Assembly (NCBI GenBank): GCA_030248215.1
Contig: JASANG010002946.1
Span: 1 to 64,000, forward strand
Length of the DNA stretch: 64,000 nucleotides
DNA from: Enoplolaimus lenunculus
Lineage: Eukaryota; Nematoda; Enoplea; Enoplida; Thoracostomopsidae
Direction of reading: 5' to 3'
Below, one piece after another: positions 30,059 to 42,200 of this stretch (its first letter is position 1; the number at the start of each line of letters is the position of its first letter). Under the pieces are notes generated by a model. It had not been told where the DNA came from and did no database searches. It saw only the letters and a list, made by a program, of their open reading frames with translations. Position numbers and translations under genes: made by a program.

Positions 30059-30490
30059 TAAACTAGTTTAATCTAACATTATTGGTTTGTATTATTGGTG
30101 CTGCACAAAAATGTTGTATCAGCAACAAATTATAAAACCCTTGTCTGTTAAGAATTTACGGTTATTAAACTGTACGGGTTTGGCTCACAAGGATACATTC
30201 GGGGTAGCAACGAACTAAGTTTCACTTTAAACTGGAAAAGCTGAAAGTAGCTAGATTTCAATTGAGCTTATCACAGAAAGCTGCAAGCTAATTTAGTTAA
30301 ACGCTAGAAAAAAAATAACACAGCGAAATTAGTTTAAGCTTAAATAGAGTTTTAAGCTATCGCAGTAACTAATACACAACGCATTGAGTTGTAGAAATAT
30401 ATTCTGTATTTAGAAGAGTATTAATCCTATGCCCATACTCTCAAATGTGCACAGCAACTATCATCAGTTAGTAACAGGTTTTCAAACTCA

Positions 30491-30754
30491 CTTAATATCA
30501 CTGTAAATTCTAGTGAGTGGATTTTAACTCAGAATGAGTTGTATCACTCAGTCTGAGTTAGGACTATCACAGAACTCAGAATTTTGTGTTGATTCGATTC
30601 ATTCTGAGTTAATTAAGCAAATCACCCGGAGTCAACTCAACTCACAGTGAGAATCAAGTCAATTCAGAGTGAGTTCAAGTTTACTGTTATTAACTCAGAA
30701 ATAACTAACTTTCCTTCTGAGTCGATTAAATAACTCAATGGAATTTACAGTGAT
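30491..30754 (+). repeat. CACTGTAAA-type MITE (family E), near-complete
   Basis: CACTGTAAATTCTAGTGAG to CTCAATGGAATTTACAGTG. Confidence 0.75.
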
Positions 30755-31515
30755 TGTACATATTGTTGAACTCAAAACTGGTACAGGAGAGCAGAGCAAA
30801 TAACATTGCGAAACATGTGCTGAATTTTGAGTCTCAGCAGTCACTGATTTGGTTTATATGAAAAATTAGAATTAATCAACAATGTTGTAGTATGAGGATA
30901 ATAAAATAGCTAAAAAGGAACTTCAGAAACGGTTTCGAGTTGATCTCGAAGCAAACATGATATTTCTGTATTTTGATCTCGGTTGACAACCCGGACATCT
31001 TTGTTTACTACATGCTTGTATTATTAAAATACTGCTTCAACAAGCATCATTATCTTTTTATACTTGGTAACTTTAGATAATATTGCCACTGGGTAAAATC
31101 ACCTTTTTTAAGCGTTGCCAAATCGTTTCTTAGACTTGTAGCAGCATTGTGTTCATAGAATACCTTTAGGGTATGAAAAGTAATAATGATAACGCAGACG
31201 TGAATCGAAGCTCCCTTAACAACGGGGTAGTCAGCATTTGATATCGTGCTGTATACAGACAAAATCATTACAGTATTTTCATATCGTGTACCATTTTACC
31301 GCCTGCCGTTGGTTTATTGAATAGGTAATCCTATAACAAATGATTCGTGCCTTATCCGAGTAGTTTAATACACATTTTCGACCCAGGTTTGGTTTTAAAA
31401 AATTTAGAAAAACTATTTTAGCACAAGTTTCAAGTTATTGCTCGTCGCAATGTTGGATATCGTTGTAAACCAAAAATGCAACACAACAAACATAATATAT
31501 ATTAAACGAAAACGT

Positions 31516-31744
31516 ACACTGCAAAAAAAATGGTGAGTCAAATTGACTGTCCCCGAAATAGGCTTTTCTGGACTACACAAACTGAGTCAAATTCGACTCC
31601 GCCAGAGTCAAATTTAACTCACTAAAGCGACTCTTATTGAGTCGAGTTTGACCCTGGCGGAGTCGAATTTTGACTCAGTTTGTGTAGTCAGGAAAAGCCG
31701 ATTTCGAAGAGAGTCAATTTGACTCACCATTTTTTTGAAGTGTA
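31516..31744. repeat. CACTGCAAAAAA-type MITE (family F)
   Basis: CACTGCAAAAAAAATGGTGA to GACTCACCATTTTTTTGAAG, same interior as 16603-16803. Confidence 0.75.
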
Positions 31745-32078
31745 GTGAGATTTGAAAAATTCACTGATTTTCCAAAAACTTCACAAAATATTGAAACGAA
31801 GCCGGCTCTTTACGCGTTCGATCACTAAAAAGAAAAATTACAACAGGCTTTGCCCGGAAAAATTATGAAAAATATTTTAAACAAAATTCAGGAGTTTTGC
31901 AAAAACCAGTGTTATCATAGTCGACATTATACGTTTTGTATATAATTTCAATTGACGTTTGATTAGCAATAACATCTCGACCAAGTTTGGTTTAATAACA
32001 AATCGTTGGTCGCATGATGGGTCAGAACACCGAGGACCGGGTGTTGTCTTGAAAAATATTTACCATCATTTAATAACC

Positions 32079-32343
32079 CTTTCTCACCTGAATATTTGTA
32101 ATTTCACGTCAGATGTAGTTTCAAGGTGACATTCGATCCACTGTCTTACGGGTGGGAGGCGTTTACGATGACCACTGAGCTATAGGAGCTTGACGCTTGA
32201 GCTCGAGAGGGATTTCACGTCTTGTGGAGATTTTGCACTGCGCATATATGTTATAAATGTTAAACACTGCTCGCAGTGTGTGTATTGCTCGTACATTATT
32301 GTATTTAGTTGCTCACAGTATACTCTATTTTGTGAAAGGGTTA
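32079..32343 (-). mobile_element. Family A element copy, well kept
   Basis: ATAACCCTTTCTCACC to GTGAAAGGGTTAA, with TGACCACTGAGCTATAGGAG (A box on the other strand) and the constant block TCACGTCTTGTGGAGATTTT. Confidence 0.75.
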
Positions 32344-32733
32344 ATTTTAATGCCAATATTACGGAGTGTAACAATATTCTATTAAGCATATTCCTAACCA
32401 TAAGTATATGCGCAATAATAAGTCTACCTAAACCTAAACTTTAGCTAAAAATTAGTCTAAGGTCCAAGCTCGTTGTATTGCAATCCTGCTGCAGAAAAGC
32501 GGATGAAACTAGGTGCAAAAGGGAACAGGTTTTAGTCTTATAGCTAATATTAATTCAAAGCTGTAAAAAAGTAATCTAGGCTTAAGCTTGAGCTTAAATT
32601 TAGAAAACCCTGTCACTTCAAAAGCCGGTAGTTATATTTTTGGCAACTTTAAAATATTAAAAAATTTAAACGTACGACGATATTTTATAGAACAGATACA
32701 GTTAAATTTTGCCGATATTAAAGTCTAGCCCAC

Positions 32734-32977
32734 ACTGTAAATTTCAGTGAGTTGATTTTAACTCAGAATGGGTTATATCACTGAATCTGAGGCAGGACTA
32801 TCAGAACTCAGGTTTCTGATTCAAATTCAACTTTTATTCTTAGTTAATTAATCAACTCAGTCAAAATCAACTCATCTCAGAGTGAGAATCCACTCAACTC
32901 ATATTGAGTGAATGTTTAATAATGTTAATTCAAAAGTAACTTGCTCGCATGGTTGAGTTGATTAATCAATTCATTAA
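32734..32977 (+). repeat. CACTGTAAA-type MITE (family E), right end lost
   Basis: CACTGTAAATTTCAGTGAG then the family interior to AATCAATTCATTAAA. Confidence 0.7.
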
Positions 32978-33220
32978 ATGAACGTCCGAACTTGGACACC
33001 CGCGGCAGCAAACGTGACGTGTCACGCATTTGTCCACCCACGCAGAAATTAACCGGCGAAACGAATGCCAAAAGACTGCAGTCTATAAAAGTAAAGTGTA
33101 TAGAAGCAATATGTAAAATAGATACCAAGTTAATAAATTGAGTCCCTAAAGCAAGTGTAATGTCGGAAAGTTTAAAGAACCGTGGATTGGCGGAATTGAA
33201 ATGTTTCAAACGGTATCACG

Positions 33221-33412
33221 ACAGTTCGTCGCCCGACAACTCGTCAGCGTTGCCCTACAACATGTAATCCGAAACGTCATCGACTCGACTGCTCGTAGCT
33301 CATCATTATGCATAGGCTTTAGGCTACGCTTAAGATTACGCTAACGACACGCTTAGACTTATATATGCTTTAGAACACCATTCGGCAACAAGTTGTCGGG
33401 CGACGAATTATC
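33221..33412. mobile_element. MITE with TTCGTCGCCCGACAACT ends
   Basis: ACGACAGTTCGTCGCCCGAC on the left, AAGTTGTCGGGCGACGAATT on the right; TTAGGC-like remnants in the middle. Confidence 0.7.
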
Positions 33413-33680
33413 GTAGATTCGTTTTAAAAACTTGTCTGTAATGGTAAACCCTATAGATGAATTTTAAACAACTATATTTGTTCAAATTTGTAATTTTTCC
33501 TTTGGGTCGTGTAAATTATCTGGTGCTTCAGAGTAATATGTTTTTGGCATTCATTGGCTCAAAAGAACATTGAATTCGTTAGCAGTTTGCCAATCTTTAT
33601 ATTCATTTTTGCCTTTCACGTTACAGCTGAAGAAAGATGGCATCAAATTTGCTTAACAGGCTTTTTAGTAGAGCAAAGGT

Positions 33681-33887
33681 ATGCGCTCACGTTATAACTG
33701 GGGCAGCTTGGAACATGTTTTGTCCAAGTTGATTCGACGTCGACATAAAATTTGGTGATCTGGATAGCGGTTATGTAGACAAAATGTAAATGTGAATCTG
33801 ATAGCGGATAAACGATCAGACAAATTGTTACTCGCTATAGTCATAGGGACAAAACGTGTTCCAGGCTGCCCCAACGTGAACCCCGCA
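33681..33887. mobile_element. Family M copy, shorter
   Basis: ATGCGCTCACGTTATAACTG to CTGCCCCAACGTGAACCCCG with GTTTTGTCC inside; no palindrome array. Confidence 0.65.
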
Positions 33888-33939
33888 AGAACAATTATCT
33901 AATGGCGTAACCAAAGGGGTTAATGGTCAAATACACTTG

Positions 33940-34160
33940 GGCCCATTTAGAGATCAGGGGCGGCAGTAGAAAACAGTAAGCTTAAGCTTTAGACTATTTT
34001 TTGCCTGGCTTAATAGGCTAAGGCTTAGACTTTTAGGCTCAGGAATATGCTCATTCTTACGCTCATCCTTATGCTTAAGCTTTAGGCATAGGATTTGGCT
34101 TAGGCTTAGGCTTAGGAATATGCTTACAATACTGTTTCGCACGTGTTCTTTACATTGGCC
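33940..34160. mobile_element. Family B element
   Basis: GGCCCATTTAGAGATCAGGG to GTTCTTTACATTGGCC, TTAGGC-like runs inside; flanks TACACTTG/CACACTCG are only partly alike. Confidence 0.65.
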
Positions 34161-34931
34161 CACACTCGTGTCGCTTTTGTTCTGGGGTATTAGAAACTTT
34201 TTCAACATGGTAAATTCAAACAGCACTCATTCGAAATTTTTGAAATCAGAAATCCTTGTTGTCGAAATCCTGACCACACCAATATCAACGCAATTATAAT
34301 TTGGTATACGAGGGGGTGAACAGCGTTATAGTGTACTTATGGTAGGAAATACCTCGTGGATCACTATTTATTGGGCGTTGTGCTCTGTAAACATAATCAA
34401 CCTTAAGTGCTTTAGTTATATTTTACTAACTTTTTTAAGTATAAAAGTACTAAATATTGAGTAAATCTTTGCTTAAATAATGTAAATATGTAAAACTGCT
34501 GCTGTCATTTCCTGATTAATTAAGTAAACGTAAAGCTAACAATTTTGTGTTTCCTTAAAATTATGTAAAACTTTGCCAAGCACCATAGTATTAAGTAAAA
34601 TCGACACTTACTTTGGCAACAGTTTTACGTATTTTAAGCATATTTTTTAGTCAGTGGACACATTTTTAGGAACGGACGGCCGAAACTGTAGCCGTACTCA
34701 CGGCGCATTGGGTAACGAGGTGCCGTTGGGCAAAGTTGCCGTATAGTAGAGCTTTAACTAAAACTGGCTGTATATACAAATGACTATAGCAATTTTTTTA
34801 TTCCGCTTAGAACACAAGCTCGGATGCTAAAGTTATAAAACAGTGATAAAGGAAAAATATACAATCCCAATTGCGTCAAGTTAACTGCTCAGAAGGCGAA
34901 TTCTAGTATATCATACACCTTTGATATCGAT

Positions 34932-35092
34932 TGAGACTGAATCTATAGTTTTACTCTGAGTTGTGTTGATTCCGGCGAAGTTGATTAATTAAATGAGTTG
35001 AATCAACTCAGAATTCTTAGTTCGGTGATAGTCCTAACTCAGACTGAGTGATTCAACTCATTCTGAGTTAAAATCAACTCACTGAAATTTAC
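34932..35092 (-). repeat. CACTGTAAA-type MITE (family E), partial
   Basis: Family interior ending AATCAACTCACTGAAATTTA. Confidence 0.65.
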
Positions 35093-35295
35093 ATTTTATT
35101 CCTTTGATAAGTACCGCAAACGTAAACCGAAATCACCGAGCGAGGGCGGTGACAATAAATTTTCAGCATAAAAAACCATTTTAAGTTGACGTCGAATCAG
35201 AATGGACAAAAGACGTTCCTAGCGTGAACCCAGCATGAGATAAAACGGGTTCCAGGTTGCTTCAGCTATATATACATTAGCGTGAACGAAGCTTG

Positions 35296-36418
35296 GGCCA
35301 TTGTTTACTATTAGGGGTGTCCCGTTTGCCCGCGGGACAGCAACACAAGAGTGTAATCGGGGCAATCTCATATACTCCTGGGCAAACTCATATACTCCCG
35401 CCGACAGGATTATGGGCAGATGGAAAAACGGGATAGACCTGTTTCCGGCAAATGGGAAAATGGTACAGCTGCAAATTTTCTCCGGGAAACGGGGCAGCTG
35501 TAATTTTTCGCCGGGAAAACGGGACAGCTGCAAATTTTTGCTGGAAAACCGGGGTCGGGACAGCTGTAAATTTTCGCTGGAAAACCGGGACAGGCCTGTT
35601 TCGGGCAAATGGAACTACCGTATATACGGCAGCAATTTTTCGCTAGGAAAGCGGGAAAATGGCACTGGCTATTAATTTCGGACAAACAAAAACTGGACAG
35701 CTGCAAATATTCGCTAGGAAGCGGGACAATGGGACTGGTCTGTAACGGGCATTTGCGAAAACGGGACAGCTGCAATTTTTCGCTTGGAAAACTGGACAGG
35801 TTTGTTTCGGACAAATGGGAAAACGGGACAGCTGCAAATTTTCCTGGGAAAACAGGACAATGGGATATATGTCAAGTTCTTTTCAGATTAGACAAGATTT
35901 GTTTATCGGAGGAGGGAACAAAGAGTTTCATGTTGGGGTTGCGCCATCTGTCAGTTCTCTCTGTTCCTGTACTTGCGGCCTTGGCAGCCACAGCTGACTT
36001 GTATATCACTGCACTTTAATACCTTTAAACTGTGCAAATTTTTTCGTTCAAAATACGGGTAGAGTGGAAAATTTCTGAATGAGGGGATGCGGAATGGATC
36101 GAAAAATCAATTTTAATCACAATATGTGGTCCGAGTTCGTTTGGTAAACGGGCACCAGCCAAATTTGGGCTGAATGGCCCCCAATGCCCCCGTGTGGACA
36201 TTTTTGCAACAATATGCTTTTTGGGAAACGGGGGATATTACGTTTGCGCAGGAGAACGGAAAACGGGATAGCAATATTTTTGCTCAGACTGCTTTAACTT
36301 TATGCAACAACAAAGTATAATAATCTTTGTATATGCATACACAAGAGTAGCAAATGCTGCTCTCCAGACAGTCGCTGTCCCGCTGGAAAACAGGACACTC
36401 CTGAAAGTAACACGGGCC
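35296..36418. mobile_element. GGCC-ended element holding a CAGCTG minisatellite
   Basis: Ends GGCCATTGTTTAC...GTGTCC and a matching inverted right end (GCTGTCCCGCTGGAAAACAG, then ...ACACGGGCC), ~45 bp. Perfect 8-bp duplication GAAGCTTG at 35288-35295 and 36419-36426. The inside has the minisatellite at 35404-35880. No convincing protein. Confidence 0.8.
35404..35880. repeat. Minisatellite, ~30-bp units
   Basis: Unit close to ACGGGACAGCTGCAAATTTT then CGCTGGAAA, repeated about a dozen times with variants, some with an extra CAGGCCTGTTTCGGGCAAAT piece. Creates long open frames on both strands by repetition. Confidence 0.8.
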
Positions 36419-36432
36419 GAAGCTTGGATAAG

Positions 36433-37203
36433 CTAGGGTGACACCGGAGGTGAAAATACCGGAGCCGAAGGGCTACCTAGCTTCTGGAGCCGAAAGTGAG
36501 GCGAAAGGTAGTAAAAATGATGGTTGACTAGTTAATTTCAGCCATTATCTGTAATACGTTGTTGTTTAGTTTTACGCTTTTCTGCGAAATTTCGAAAATA
36601 CTTCCCTCAAAATTGTAATAAAACAAAACGAAACGCACTAATGCGGGGTTCACGTTATAACCGGGGCAGCTTGGGACACGTTTTGTCCCTATTAGACTAT
36701 TGGGTAACATTTTGTCTGCTAATAGACCCAATATCATTCAAAAAGTCGTATTTGTCTGCTATCATCATGTGTAGGTCACCTTTTGTCCTTCAATATCATG
36801 TGATATTAGACGTACTGTCCGCGAATATCATATGATATATTTTCAAATGTCTGCATATTCGTTGAAATTTTGGAATATCATACGATATTCGCATAAATGT
36901 CCCACAGTATCACGTGACATACCGCCCCTTGTACACATTGATCGTTTGACAGCGGTGGTTTGTAAGTAAATGTCATATGACATTCGAGTTTTGTCTGTTG
37001 ACCCGATATGAGCCCGAATTTTAACGTTAACGTCGAATCAACATGGGACAAAGTGTGTCCCGCCTGCCCCGGTTATAACGTAAACCCCGCATTATATATT
37101 TAAGAAGTTACTGTTGGCAATTTATATGACATAATATGCAAAATTTCACTGCCGGAGGCCGATTGACTTTTGGAATCAGAGGCAGACCTCCGATTGTATC
37201 CTG
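36433..37203. mobile_element. Diverged hAT-like family D copy hosting a nested element
   Basis: CTAGGGTGACACCGGAGG to CTCCGATTGTATCCTG, with GGATAAG/GGATAAA flanks. The long-TIR element 36641-37092 is inserted in it. Confidence 0.55.
36641..37092. mobile_element. Long-TIR MITE with palindrome array (family M)
   Basis: ~48-bp inverted ends, ATGCGGGGTTCACGTTATAA on the left and TTATAACGTAAACCCCGCAT on the right. The inside has a series of ATATCA-N2-TGATAT-type palindromes. Confidence 0.8.
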
Positions 37204-38229
37204 GGATAAAAGCCTATTAAGCAAAAAGTTTGGTCTCTAATCTTTACAGTCACGCGAGAAAACGGGACGATCATTGGGTATCAATCATTTATAAAGTTCC
37301 AACTGCACTTTCCCTAACAAATTAACTGGTTCTGCGGAAACTTGTCTGCTCAGTGAAATACAAAGCAATAACCTTTACTAGTATACAGAAAGGCCAAATA
37401 CAAATCAATAAAAGAATCGAAATTTAGTCCTCCTGGCGCTATTTTGGTTTTAGTCTGGTAAACATTTCTGTAGCAAATCTTTTAAATTTAAAATTTGCCG
37501 ATTATAAATCCGCAATTGTTAATATCGGCACTTTCGTGAGTTTCGGCTTCGTTTTTGTAAACAAAATACCGATTCTGTCCGCTACTGTTTCCACAGTGAA
37601 TTGGAATGCTATTAATTTCATTTGCATGTGCATTATTTGAACGCGTCTGATCAGAAAACTGGGACGCCACTTGCATTTTTGTTTGAAAAAATTTCAACCG
37701 ATTTCATAAAATTTATAACCGCTTATTAGGGTGCAACCGATTTCCGAGTCCAATTAAAATTCCAATTCAAAACGAGTTCCGATTGCACAATTAAACGCAA
37801 TCGGAATATTGATATTTTAATTTTAATCCTGCTTGTTGTGATACGCTGTACAAAAATTCTGTATTATTTATTAAACTGCTTACGATGGTTAACTTTTCAA
37901 TAATTGACTGTAGTTTAGCTTTTAGAGAAACAAAAAACATCGCCAGTTTGTTCACGCGACGTTTTTGAAAATTGTGAGCAGCTAACAGAAACCCTAAATC
38001 AATATTAATGTAAGCAATTTGGCTACATCCGCGATTTTTTCAGCAATATTCTTGAAAACCCGGCGAATATTTGCTTACTTCAGCTGTGTTACCAAAAAAC
38101 CTTTTTTATTTTTGTCTCAAATATCCGGGTTCCCTGTCTGTTGTTTTGATTAATATTCGTCTGCGTGTCCATTTACATCCTGTTTATAACCAATATGACA
38201 GCCTTAGATTTAGAAACAAAGTCAGAAAT

Positions 38230-38405
38230 AAAATTTGAGATGAAGATAAAATGTACACGAAGTAATGCAGAATGCAAAGTATTTAACAATAATTACACGT
38301 ATGCAAACGTCATCTCCCCACAACATGCGAGGCGTTAGTGGCTCCAGCATGAAGATCTTTTAATATGTCCAGCGATGCTAAACGCTTAATAGTCACAGGA
38401 GCTTT
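38230..38405 (+). mobile_element. Family A element remnant
   Basis: Weak similarity only: ATTACACGTATGCAAACGTC, CCCCACAACATGCGAGG and AGTCACAGGAGC. Ends not found. Confidence 0.35.
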
Positions 38406-38423
38406 GTGTTTAAGCTTATTTAG

Positions 38424-38679
38424 CAGGGTGCAAACGGAGGTGAAAAATACCGGAGCCGGAAATCAACACAATCTGCGGAGCCGGAGGTGTGGCGAAATTA
38501 TTTAGTAAAAATGGTGTTTAATTTGTTAATTTTAGCACGATATCTGGAATGTGTTGTTAAATCGCTTGGTTTTCCGCTTATTTGGTACAAATTCTTGGTA
38601 ATACTTTCCTCAAAATTGCGTCAAAAAGTTAAAACGATTTTTCAGCCGGAGCCGGAGGCAGACCTTCGGTTGTACCCTG
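38424..38679. mobile_element. hAT-like family D copy (CGGAGG subtype)
   Basis: CAGGGTGCAAACGGAGGTG to TTCGGTTGTACCCTG; duplication TTATTTAG/TTATTTAC (7 of 8). Confidence 0.75.
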
Positions 38680-39045
38680 TTATTTACGTAGAAACACAGA
38701 TATAATTTATTGTTAACAAAGATATAATTTATTGTTGGAGCTTCATATTGATTTGCTGCAGGACGCGTGGTGACACACACTACCGACTCAATTTCACAAT
38801 TCATATACCACACCAACAGACAGCGCTGTAAACTGTGTAGAACAATGCGTAAGTTTTTCGATGAATATATGAATAGGTTTCAACGAAGTCAGCTCTCGTG
38901 TACAACATGTAACATTCATATACATTTAGTTCCACCGCAAAAAACCAATCACTGTCTGAGCAAAAGCACAACTTAATATAATAATCACTTAAGCATACCG
39001 ACCAAGATCTAATATTCATAGAGAATATATTACATACATAAAATG

Positions 39046-39215
39046 TCACAGATCAACGTTTTTGTACGACACAGCAGTATCGACTTTATGAATGCTTGTT
39101 GAAAATGAGCGCAGTTTCACTTCGCCTGAATTTAAAACCATTTTTGGACCGGACTCTGTCCAACCAACAGGCGTTTCGCTGTTTTTGGTTGTGTAAATAA
39201 GAACGTCGAATGAGC
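39046..39215 (-). CDS. MAD2L1: MAD2 exon 5, safety belt and stop
   Basis: Acceptor TTTTATAG. Encodes CSFDVLIYTTKNSE, WTESGPKMVLNSGEVKLRSF and STSIHKVDTAVSY, then TGA at 39048-39046. Matches the mobile C-terminal safety belt of MAD2. Confidence 0.95.
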
Positions 39216-42200
39216 CTATAAAACAGAATTAATGTTTATGAAGAAAAGTAAATAACTTTAACACTGTTGTTTCAGACTAAATTAAGTGTGCGAAAGTTTG
39301 CACAAAAATAATAAACGTGCCAAATTAAACATAAGCGTGCTTTCGTACCGATTTTCGCATTAAAGCAAACCTTGCGCCACGCATATTAATAAACTTACAA
39401 GTATTAGATAGCAATGGAAGAAACGTGACCGATGCTGTAATCTGACGTATAACATCGCAAATTTCTTGTCGGACTTTCTTTTCGTCTTTTGTCTTAGTTG
39501 AATGCGGTCTGCAACAAGCTCCATAAAACTAGGAATGTGCGGATTAATCGACATCGGTAATATCACACTCTCGACGCAAGCATCGGAATCGACAACGAAA
39601 AAAATTGCCGAATCCTTGCCGATATTTTTGCAACTAGCTCTCAGTCCGAATGCTATGAATTTCGCTTGCTGGAATATATCAGAATCAGTGTGTCTAATCA
39701 GGATACCGTGATGTCTCTTGCATCCATATTAGAAATAGTTAAAATTGAAATGAACAGTTTTCATAAATATATAATAATCAGGGTGCAACCGGAATTCCGG
39801 TTCCGGCATTTTTTCACCTTCCGGTTCCGGTTCCGGTAAATTTTTACCGGATTTAAAAATTCCGGTGTTATATTTGGCCGTTTTCTTAACTTTGCTAATT
39901 TTTAAAAATCTCTTTTGAAAGCCACTTGTACTCCGAATACAAGCCAATGATGGTGGATTTCACTTCAGTCGACGACGAAAATCTAAAATACAACAAATAA
40001 AATAAATACCTATGTTCGACTAAGGTTATTTCACAAATAATAGAGCAAAAAATAGATTAAAATGAAATTTTTGGTGAAATGCATTTTTCACTTTCCGGTT
40101 CCGGTAAAATTTTTAAATTCCGGTTCCGGTAAATTGTAATTCCGGTTGCACCCTGATAATAATCCTACTAGTTCATTAATTATCACTATTATAGCAATTG
40201 CCAATAATTTTATGGTTCTGTAAAGCTTAACTACAATCATTATTGATAAGTTAACTCATCGAAAACAATGTAACAGATAAATGATGCAGAATTTTTATGT
40301 AGCATCTAATAAGAATGTCAAAATTCCGATTCCGCACGATTGTGCAATCGGAATCAGAATCGAAACTTGTTTTGAATCGGAATTCTAAACGGAATCGGAA
40401 TTCCGGTTGCACCCTGCTATAAAGTAAATAAGAAACGACCACTGTATCGACATAAATTTTGCAATTGGCACATCACTACAAAAATATGTTAAATAATAAG
40501 ATAAGTATTAGTACGTACATAGTACATTCATTAAATTTACAATTAGTTTTTACGTTAGCCTGCAAACAATAATTGGGTAGCCTATTTATAGAGTCTTGGA
40601 ACAATCGTTTTACCCAGTTTCCTGGACTGTTGAATCGGTTTCAATATTGAACTGCCATCGTTCGAGCACTTCCTTGGTAGCAATGTCCGCAATTACAAGC
40701 ACAAGGCGGCGGAGTTCTTTGTTTGCAAGCCAATCTGTTAAAGTGATTGAATGAATATCAAATGTAAGTAAGAAGTAAAATTCTTTCGCCAAGTTCAGGC
40801 TGTAATTATATGCCAAAACCATCGGACCCACCCCAGCAGGGTTCCAATAGGAACTAAGTTTTTTCGAAACAGGAACACGAATTGAATATCTTTGCATGAA
40901 CTGGAATACGAAAAAATTTTCACCATCGGTAATTACAATTGGACGTTGTTAGAAAACTTGCCAAAAATGGTTAAGCTAATTTTCAGCTATATCATCACCG
41001 AGTTTTGCGAAAACATATCAGAAACAGATTATTAACAAAATAAAACTAATTGCAAAAACATTCGTTTCGAAATAAAATTTTTTAAAGACAAAGTTTCCAA
41101 TAATCAAACGATTACGATTAATTTGCCACAAACCGTAAAAATCCCGGTTTATGCATCTTTGAATGAAAGAACAGGAACAGGAATAGGGTTTTTAAGAATT
41201 CCGGCCGGAACAGGAATTCCGGTTGAACCCTGCAGCCCAGATGTTATGTATGCTAGTACGCATCTAGAAACCAGTTAGTGGAACTACAGGTATTGAGCGA
41301 AGCGCGAACATACGTAAGCAGTTAAGCTAATATGCAAATTAGGTATTAGCTAACTATTCATTTATTGGTTTTGATGGTTTGTAAACAATTTACTCAGATT
41401 TCTCGCATTGCAAAAACGCCTAATTTAGGATCAATTATGCTTATATGCAAATTATATGTTAGCTAACTACTCAATTATCGGTTTTAGACGTGTGTAAACA
41501 ACTTATTCAGATTCATCGCATCCAAAAACCCTTCAGTAAAACCAAATAATTATTGAAATAATTTAAAAAGCCTTAATTTTGTCTTGTCAAATAAGCTAAT
41601 ATGCAAATTATCTATTACCTACCTACTCAATTATCGGTTTTGGAGGTTTGTAAACAGTCTCTGTAGATTCTTCGTACCCAAAAATCATTTAAATAATTAG
41701 TGAAATAATGTGGAAAGTCCTAATTTAAGCTTAATTATGCAAATTAGCCTGTAGCTAATAAACGGCTAATAATTTTAAAACCCCAATGCGAGATTAACAC
41801 CCCAGGATAATTGGCTGTTAAACAAAAAAGTTTATTAAAATCGGTTCAGCCGTTCCTGAGATTCTTTTCGGACGGACAGACGGACATCCACCTTTCGACC
41901 CTAGAGTACAAAACCTAAAACGCTTCGCGAAACTTCGAGCTTCGCTCAACCATAACTTTTCTACTTATGTGTGCAAACTATCCTGCTTACTTTTCATCTG
42001 CTCCAATAATGGCATCAGAAAGCCATCCATTTCGGAATCGTTCGTAACTAAAAGGGTCAGTCCATATTTTTGAACTCGTTTGAAATTTTCTGCTGGATAC
42101 ACTCCGCGCTGATACAGTATGCTGTTGATTGCATAATCTGTAATCATAAAATGGTAAGGTAACATAATATCGGATTTGATAGGCAGCACTATACAACATT

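Larger units (their letters stand above)
23374..39045. other. Long intergenic or 5' intronic space, SYT15 to MAD2
   Basis: No exon that I can place. Filled by the repeats listed separately, plus AT-rich unique DNA. 23640-24110 has loosely repeated TTTCCGGG/AATATCC steps. Any missing SYT15 5' exon would lie here. Confidence 0.55.

Noticed and set aside
31050-31268. Minus-strand ORF with a hydrophobic stretch as the missing SYT15 membrane exon
   Set aside because: Its possible donor gives phase 0, while SYT15 exon 1 would need phase 1; no family match.
35219-35814. Overlapping minus-strand ORFs with repeated CSCP-like peptides
   Set aside because: Created by the ~30-bp minisatellite; frames and peptides follow the repeat, with no family likeness.
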